From contig HF989195.1 of NCBI GenBank assembly GCA_000431275.1, forward strand, positions 1 to 21,469: a stretch of 21,469 bases of DNA. Reading direction: 5' to 3'. Below are positions 18,217 to 21,469 of this stretch, piece after piece (positions within the stretch are counted from its first letter, which is position 1; every line of letters starts with the position of its first letter). Source of the DNA: Prevotella sp. CAG:755. GTDB lineage: Bacteria; Bacteroidota; Bacteroidia; Bacteroidales; Bacteroidaceae. The notes below the pieces were generated by a model. It saw nothing but the letters and a program-made list of their open reading frames with translations, did no database searches and was not told where the DNA came from. A program made the position numbers and the translations under genes.

Positions 18217-18549
18217 TCAAGCGTTGCCTTCGGGAGCGCCGAAAGGCGTAGCCGTACGGCCACCGTTTCCGCTGCCAGGTAGGTTGATCGGGCCGAAAGC
18301 CTTTTCATACTTCGCAATGTTATCCTGCAAAGCAAACAGCAGGCGTTTGGCATGTTCCGGGGCCAAGACGATACGCGACTTCACGTTAGCCTTGGGCACG
18401 CCGGGAAGCACGCGGATAAAGTCCATCACGACCTCAGCACTTGAATGGGTAATAATGGCCAAGTTTGCATAGATACCTTCGGCCACTTCCGGGCTCAATT
18501 CAATTTGGAGCTGTCCGCCGTTGTTCTGATTCTGATTGTTGTTTTCCAT
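18217..18549 (-). CDS. DUF3467 domain protein, function unknown
   Basis: This small cytosolic protein has no signal peptide or membrane segment. I place the start at the ATG at 18549 (MENNNQNQNN, 110 aa), because the longer reading would begin at 18612, inside the promoter's -7 element. After an Asn/Gln-rich N-terminus comes QIELSPEVAEGIYANLAII, then VVMDFIRVLPGVPKANVKSR and LAPEHAKRLLFALQDNIAKYE, which I recognise as the DUF3467 family common in Bacteroidota. The C-terminus is Gly/Pro-rich and probably disordered. From memory, this gene is often found between rpoC and rpsL in Bacteroidota. Here it keeps rpsL as neighbour but rpoC is absent. A role linked to transcription or translation is only inferred from position. 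Confidence 0.85.
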   Translation of the reverse strand: MENNNQNQNNGGQLQIELSPEVAEGIYANLAIITHSSAEVVMDFIRVLPGVPKANVKSRIVLAPEHAKRLLFALQDNIAKYEKAFGPINLPGSGNGGRTATPFGAPEGNA

Positions 18550-18609
18550 TTTAGTGGTTCCTTTTTTATATTTGTGGATAAAACTACGTCTCACGCGATA
18601 TTTGCGATA

Positions 18610-18641
18610 CAAAAATACTTGATTTGTCCGAAATCCCCAAA
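18610..18641 (-). promoter_or_regulatory. Promoter for the DUF3467 gene, full match to the Bacteroidota consensus
   Basis: On the minus strand TTTG (18641-18638) and TATTTTTG (18617-18610) are separated by exactly 20 nt. Every fixed position of the TTTG / TAnnTTTG consensus is matched. The transcript would start near 18603 and leave a leader of about 54 nt before the ATG at 18549. This supports the shorter protein start for the DUF3467 gene. The site is back to back with the leader of the plus-strand ompA gene. Confidence 0.82.
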
Positions 18642-18721
18642 TTGTTTGGTCTATAAGTAGACAAACTCAGATAATTAACCTTTATTTTTTATCAGAATAA
18701 CCAACGTAACAGATTTCTCCA

Positions 18722-18729
18722 TATCTTTG
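18722..18729 (+). promoter_or_regulatory. Candidate -7 element for the first ompA-like gene
   Basis: TATCTTTG matches the TAnnTTTG consensus on the plus strand, about 90 nt before the ATG at 18819. No TTTG is found 19-21 nt upstream, so the -33 part is missing or degenerate. A rival placement is TTAGTTTG (18737-18744) with TTTC 19 nt upstream (18714-18717). Either would leave a 70-85-nt A-rich leader, which is plausible for an abundant outer-membrane protein mRNA. Confidence 0.5.
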
Positions 18730-18818
18730 TCGTGAATTAGTTTGCAGTTGAACTAAATTAAAACGTGAGAGTTATCTTCTGCATCATATTAACCAACAAA
18801 AAAGTGAAAGAAAGGACT

Positions 18819-19970
18819 ATGAAGAAAACTTTACTTTTGGCCGTGCTAAGCGCCGGCATGTTAACAGCCAATGCCCAAGTCACCGACGCGGGCACAAAGT
18901 TCACCGACAACTGGTCGGTGGGTATTAATGCCGGAGGCGTAACAACCATGCACGCACACTATGCGTTCTGGAAGCACATGCGCCCGGTTGTAGGTCTGCA
19001 AATCAACAAAGACTTCACGCCGACCTTGGGTATGACCCTCGAAGGCAACGCCTCCATCAACACGTCGAACAGCCCGACAGCTTTCGACGCCACAAATGTC
19101 AGCCTTTTGGGCCGCGTCAACCTGATGAACCTCTTCGCAGGCTATAAAGGCCAGCCGCGCCTCTTCGAAATGGAAGCCGTCGGCGGTTTCGGATGGTTGC
19201 ACTACTATGGCCACGGCTGGGACTACTATCCTGCCAACTACGACACCGACGCCTGGACCATGAAGCTCGGTTTGAACTTCGACTTCAACGTAGGCGAAAA
19301 GAAAGCATGGACCATTCAGCTGAAACCGGCCGTCATCTACAACCTCAGCGGTATCGGTTACGAAAGCAACCGTGGCGTGATGAACCCGGGCTCCCTCAGC
19401 CGCAACTCCGCCATGTTTGAGTTGACCGCAGGCGTAGTTTACCACTTCAAGAACAGCAACGGCACGCACAGCTTCGCCAACATCCGTCCGTATGATCAGG
19501 CCGAAGTCGACGCCCTCAACTCGCAGATCAACGCTCTCCGCTCGGAAGTTGGTCAGAAGAACGACGAACTTAACCGCCTGCAGGGTGAGAACCGTCAGCT
19601 GCAGCGCGACCTCAACGACTGCCGCAACAAGAAGGTAGAGGCTCCCAAGGCTGTCGGCGCAGAAGCAGTTGTTTCCTTCCAGCAAGGCAAGTCGACTGTC
19701 ATGTCTACTCAAATGGCCAGCATTGAGCGCATCGCTACCTACATGAAGAACAATCCGGACACGAAAGTCGTAATCACCGGTTATGCTTCGCCCGAAGGCA
19801 GCAAGTCGTGGAACAAACGCCTGTCGCAGAAACGTGCAGACGCCGTGAAGAAGATCCTCGTCAAGAAGTATGACATCGACGCCAGCCGCATCACTGCTGA
19901 GGGCAAGGGCGTAGGCAGCATCTTCTCGAATCCGTCGTGGAACCGCGTCAGCATCTGCACCGTAGAATAA
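18819..19970 (+). CDS. OmpA-family outer-membrane protein (first of tandem pair)
   Basis: This probably anchors the outer membrane to peptidoglycan. I choose the ATG at 18819 because it begins a clean signal peptide (MKKTLLLAVLSAGMLTANA, cleavage before Gln20); upstream codons would spoil it. Mature residues to about 225 form a predicted beta-barrel rich in aromatic residues and alternating strands. A heptad-like linker follows at about 229-273 (ALRSEVGQKNDELNRLQ), then the OmpA C-terminal domain with GYASPEGS (321-328), R339 and the end WNRVSICTVE. The peptidoglycan-contact Asp of typical OmpA is Ser324. The 383-aa architecture resembles Porphyromonas gingivalis Pgm6/Pgm7. A terminator follows, and a paralogue lies 103 nt downstream. 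Confidence 0.92.
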   Translation: MKKTLLLAVLSAGMLTANAQVTDAGTKFTDNWSVGINAGGVTTMHAHYAFWKHMRPVVGLQINKDFTPTLGMTLEGNASINTSNSPTAFDATNVSLLGRVNLMNLFAGYKGQPRLFEMEAVGGFGWLHYYGHGWDYYPANYDTDAWTMKLGLNFDFNVGEKKAWTIQLKPAVIYNLSGIGYESNRGVMNPGSLSRNSAMFELTAGVVYHFKNSNGTHSFANIRPYDQAEVDALNSQINALRSEVGQKNDELNRLQGENRQLQRDLNDCRNKKVEAPKAVGAEAVVSFQQGKSTVMSTQMASIERIATYMKNNPDTKVVITGYASPEGSKSWNKRLSQKRADAVKKILVKKYDIDASRITAEGKGVGSIFSNPSWNRVSICTVE

Positions 19971-19997
19971 AGGCAGACGTGCAAACTCTCACTCAAC

Positions 19998-20030
19998 AAA
20001 GATGGCCTCTCCACGAGGGAGGTCATCTTT
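19998..20030 (+). terminator. Intrinsic terminator after the first ompA-like gene
   Basis: Positions 19998-20011 pair with 20017-20030 (AAAGATGGCCTC with GAGG(T)CATCTTT, two G-U pairs) in a 14-bp stem around a 5-nt loop. The 3' arm ends TCTTT and is followed by ATTGTTTC, a T-rich but interrupted tract. It begins 28 nt after the stop codon and ends 43 nt before the second ompA-like ATG, so some read-through into the second gene is possible. Confidence 0.75.
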
Positions 20031-20073
20031 ATTGTTTCATACCACATCGCTATAATTTTTCAAAAGACAACAA

Positions 20074-21300
20074 ATGAAGAAAACAGTCTTGCTGTCGCTC
20101 CTCAGTCTGGCGACACTCGCGATGGCCGCGCAACCGCCTCATAGAGGAGGGCAACGCCACAGAGGCACTCCGCTCTACGAACCCCGCACCGAGGTTCAGA
20201 AAGCCATCCTCACACCCCGCTTCACGGACAACTGGTCCATCACCCTCAACGGCGGCATCGTCAGCCCGCTGACCCACCACGCCTTCTGGGCCAACACCCG
20301 CCCAGCCGTAGGCGTCGCCCTTGGGAAACAAGTCACGCCGGTCTTCGGATTCGACATCGAAAGCCTCTGGACCATCAATACCTCCGAAAGCAAAACCGCA
20401 TTCGACGCCTCTAACCTCAGCCTCCTCGGCCGCGTCAACCTCATGAACCTCTTCGGAGGTTACCTCGGCGATCCCCGCATATTCGAAATCGAAGCCGTCG
20501 CAGGCGCCGGATGGCTCCATTACTACTTCGCCAATGCGGACGACGTCAACGGATGGTCCACGAAAGCCGGACTCAACTTCAACTTCAACCTCGGCCTCGA
20601 CAACGCATGGACCATTGCCATCAAGCCCGCCATCGTATGGAACATGGACGGCACCGACGGCATCAACAGCCGCACAAACTTCGGCCACAGCCACTATGAC
20701 ATCAACCATGCCAATTTCGAACTGACCGCCGGCTTCACCTACCACTTCCAGTGCAGCAACGGCAGTCATCACTTCACCATTGTGCGGCCCTACGATTACA
20801 GCGAAGTCGACGGACTCAACGCCAAGGTGAACGACATGCGCCGCACCCTCCGCGAAAAAGACGAACAACTCGGCCACGCCAACCGCCGCATCGACGCCCT
20901 CAGCCAAGAGGTGAAGACCCTGCGCGAGCGCAAACCCGTCGTACAGACCACTACCATCACACAGACGCGAGAGAAACTCGAATCAGTCATTACCTTCCGC
21001 CAAGGTAAATCCGTTGTCGACGCTTCCCAGCTGCCCAACGTAGAACGCGTCGCCACCTACCTGCGCAACCACCCCGCCGCACGCGTCGTCATCAAAGGCT
21101 ATGCCTCGCCCGAAGGCTCCGCCGAAATCAACGCCAAAATCGCCCAGTCGCGTGCCGAAGCCGTCGAGAAAATCCTCGTGAACAAATACCACATCGCCGC
21201 CGACCGCATCACCGCCGAGGGCCAAGGCGTCGGCGACATGTTCAGCGAGCCCGACTGGAACCGCGTCAGCATCTGCACCATCGACGACAAGTCGCGTTGA
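20074..21300 (+). CDS. OmpA-family outer-membrane protein (second of tandem pair)
   Basis: This is a 408-aa paralogue of the gene just upstream with the same plan. A signal peptide (MKKTVLLSLLSLATLAMAA) is followed by a 25-30-residue Arg/His/Gly-rich stretch missing from the first protein, then a predicted beta-barrel starting FTDNWSITLNGG, a coiled-coil linker at about 243-288, and an OmpA C-terminal domain. That domain has GYASPEGS (342-349), Ser345 at the usual Asp position, and R360. The last 100 residues (excluding a DKSR tail) align without gaps to the first protein at about 60 identical positions by hand count. Codons are strongly C-ending. The only promoter-like match upstream (TAATTTTT at 20053) would leave an 8-nt leader, so read-through from the first gene is likelier. 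Confidence 0.92.
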   Translation: MKKTVLLSLLSLATLAMAAQPPHRGGQRHRGTPLYEPRTEVQKAILTPRFTDNWSITLNGGIVSPLTHHAFWANTRPAVGVALGKQVTPVFGFDIESLWTINTSESKTAFDASNLSLLGRVNLMNLFGGYLGDPRIFEIEAVAGAGWLHYYFANADDVNGWSTKAGLNFNFNLGLDNAWTIAIKPAIVWNMDGTDGINSRTNFGHSHYDINHANFELTAGFTYHFQCSNGSHHFTIVRPYDYSEVDGLNAKVNDMRRTLREKDEQLGHANRRIDALSQEVKTLRERKPVVQTTTITQTREKLESVITFRQGKSVVDASQLPNVERVATYLRNHPAARVVIKGYASPEGSAEINAKIAQSRAEAVEKILVNKYHIAADRITAEGQGVGDMFSEPDWNRVSICTIDDKSR

Positions 21301-21324
21301 CCCATCCGGTCGCTCATCCCACAC

Positions 21325-21363
21325 AACGGGAACCGCTCCTCGCAAGGCGGTTCCCGTTTTTTT
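21325..21363 (+). terminator. Strong intrinsic terminator after the second ompA-like gene
   Basis: Positions 21325-21336 and 21347-21358 form a perfect 12-bp GC-rich stem (AACGGGAACCGC with its complement) around a 10-nt loop, followed by seven T residues (21357-21363). It begins 25 nt past the stop codon and closes the ompA pair's transcription unit. Confidence 0.93.
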
Positions 21364-21400
21364 GTCCCCGCCCCAACCGCCGCAATGCAACAGACGCACC

Positions 21401-21424
21401 GTAGGGGCGACATTCATGTCGCCC
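21401..21424. repeat. Short palindromic intergenic repeat
   Basis: GTAGGGGCGACATTCATGTC followed by GCCC contains an inverted repeat of 9 bp: GGGCGACAT (21405-21413) and ATGTCGCCC (21416-21424) around two bases. Elements of the form TAGGGGCG...CGCCC occur in many copies between genes in several bacterial groups, to my recollection including Bacteroidota. It lies 40 nt after the terminator, in non-coding sequence. Whether it is repeated in this genome cannot be seen from one copy. Confidence 0.6.
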
Positions 21425-21469
21425 GGAACACCGTCGCTTGGAACACCGCCGCCCGGAACACCGCCGCCC
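21420..21469. repeat. 15-bp tandem repeat, cut by the window edge
   Basis: Three 15-bp units (21420-21434, 21435-21449, 21450-21464) of the form CGCCCGGAACACCGY are followed by the first five bases of a fourth. Unit 2 has TT in place of CC at positions 4-5. The first unit overlaps the right arm of the palindromic element, so the array appears to grow out of it. It continues past position 21469, so its full length and copy number are unknown. It sits in GC-rich non-coding sequence after a strong terminator. Confidence 0.8.

Noticed and set aside
18550..18612. Longer start for the DUF3467 protein (MYRKYRV...)
   Set aside because: This start overlaps the -7 promoter element, so the codon would not be in the predicted mRNA.
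18861..19712. 283-codon minus-strand open frame across the first ompA-like gene
   Set aside because: Antisense to a gene with a clear signal peptide, domains and terminator. The Val/Glu/Ala-rich product is a codon-bias artefact.
20050..20907. 285-codon minus-strand open frame across the second ompA-like gene
   Set aside because: Same artefact: C-ending codons on the plus strand suppress stops on the minus strand. The product is a low-complexity Val/Glu/Gly sequence.
20983..21469. Minus-strand open frame running from the right-edge repeats (Gly-Gly-Gly-Val-Pro units) into the second ompA-like gene
   Set aside because: It would cross a strong terminator hairpin and the palindromic element and lie antisense to a conserved domain. 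No family resemblance. It would need reconsidering if sequence beyond the window showed a long upstream frame.

Overview
The window is a Bacteroidota chromosome segment, most likely order Bacteroidales. Three things point there: promoters of the TTTG / TAnnTTTG type instead of TTGACA/TATAAT, ribosomal proteins of Bacteroidota type (zinc-free L36 and S14, L22 with a basic N-terminal extension, L17 with an Ala/Glu-rich tail), and a tandem pair of OmpA-family proteins sharing a GYASPEGS motif. A finer placement (a Porphyromonas/Tannerella-like relative, from moderate GC and the OmpA pair) is only a guess.

Positions 61 to 17963, all on the minus strand, hold the fused str-S10-spc-alpha ribosomal superoperon. 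In transcription order it reads rpsL, rpsG, fusA, rpsJ, rplC, rplD, rplW, rplB, rpsS, rplV, rpsC, rplP, rpmC, rpsQ, rplN, rplX, rplE, rpsN, rpsH, rplF, rplR, rpsE, rpmD, rplO, secY, map, infA, rpmJ, rpsM, rpsK, rpsD, rpoA, rplQ. Spacing is mostly 2-30 nt with several stop/start overlaps. The only larger gaps are rpsL-rpsG (97 nt), fusA-rpsJ (88 nt, with a 13-bp hairpin) and rpsN-rpsH (51 nt). A promoter lies before rpsL and a strong intrinsic terminator follows rplQ, so the set can be read as one long unit, though internal promoters cannot be excluded. There is no tuf after fusA and no adk between secY and map. The products are ribosomal proteins of both subunits plus the factors that work with them: EF-G, IF-1, the SecY channel, methionine aminopeptidase and the RNA polymerase alpha subunit.

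Positions 18146 to 18641 (minus strand) hold a small DUF3467-family gene with its own near-perfect promoter and a downstream hairpin that separates it from rpsL.

Positions 18722 to 21363 (plus strand) hold two paralogous outer-membrane OmpA-family proteins in tandem, each with a signal peptide, a predicted beta-barrel, a coiled-coil linker and an OmpA C-terminal domain, and each followed by its own terminator. GC content rises from the ribosomal genes to the first and then the second ompA gene (hand counts of single 60-base lines: 27, 33 and 40 G+C).

The right edge (21401-21469) is non-coding repeat sequence: a short palindromic element followed by 15-bp tandem repeats that run off the window. 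Positions 1-60 show no gene. I see no RNA gene, CRISPR array, insertion sequence or phage gene. Most of the window is ordinary core genome. The points worth a second look are the fusA-rpsJ hairpin, the OmpA pair with a substituted peptidoglycan-contact residue, the DUF3467 gene's position, and the repeats at the right edge.
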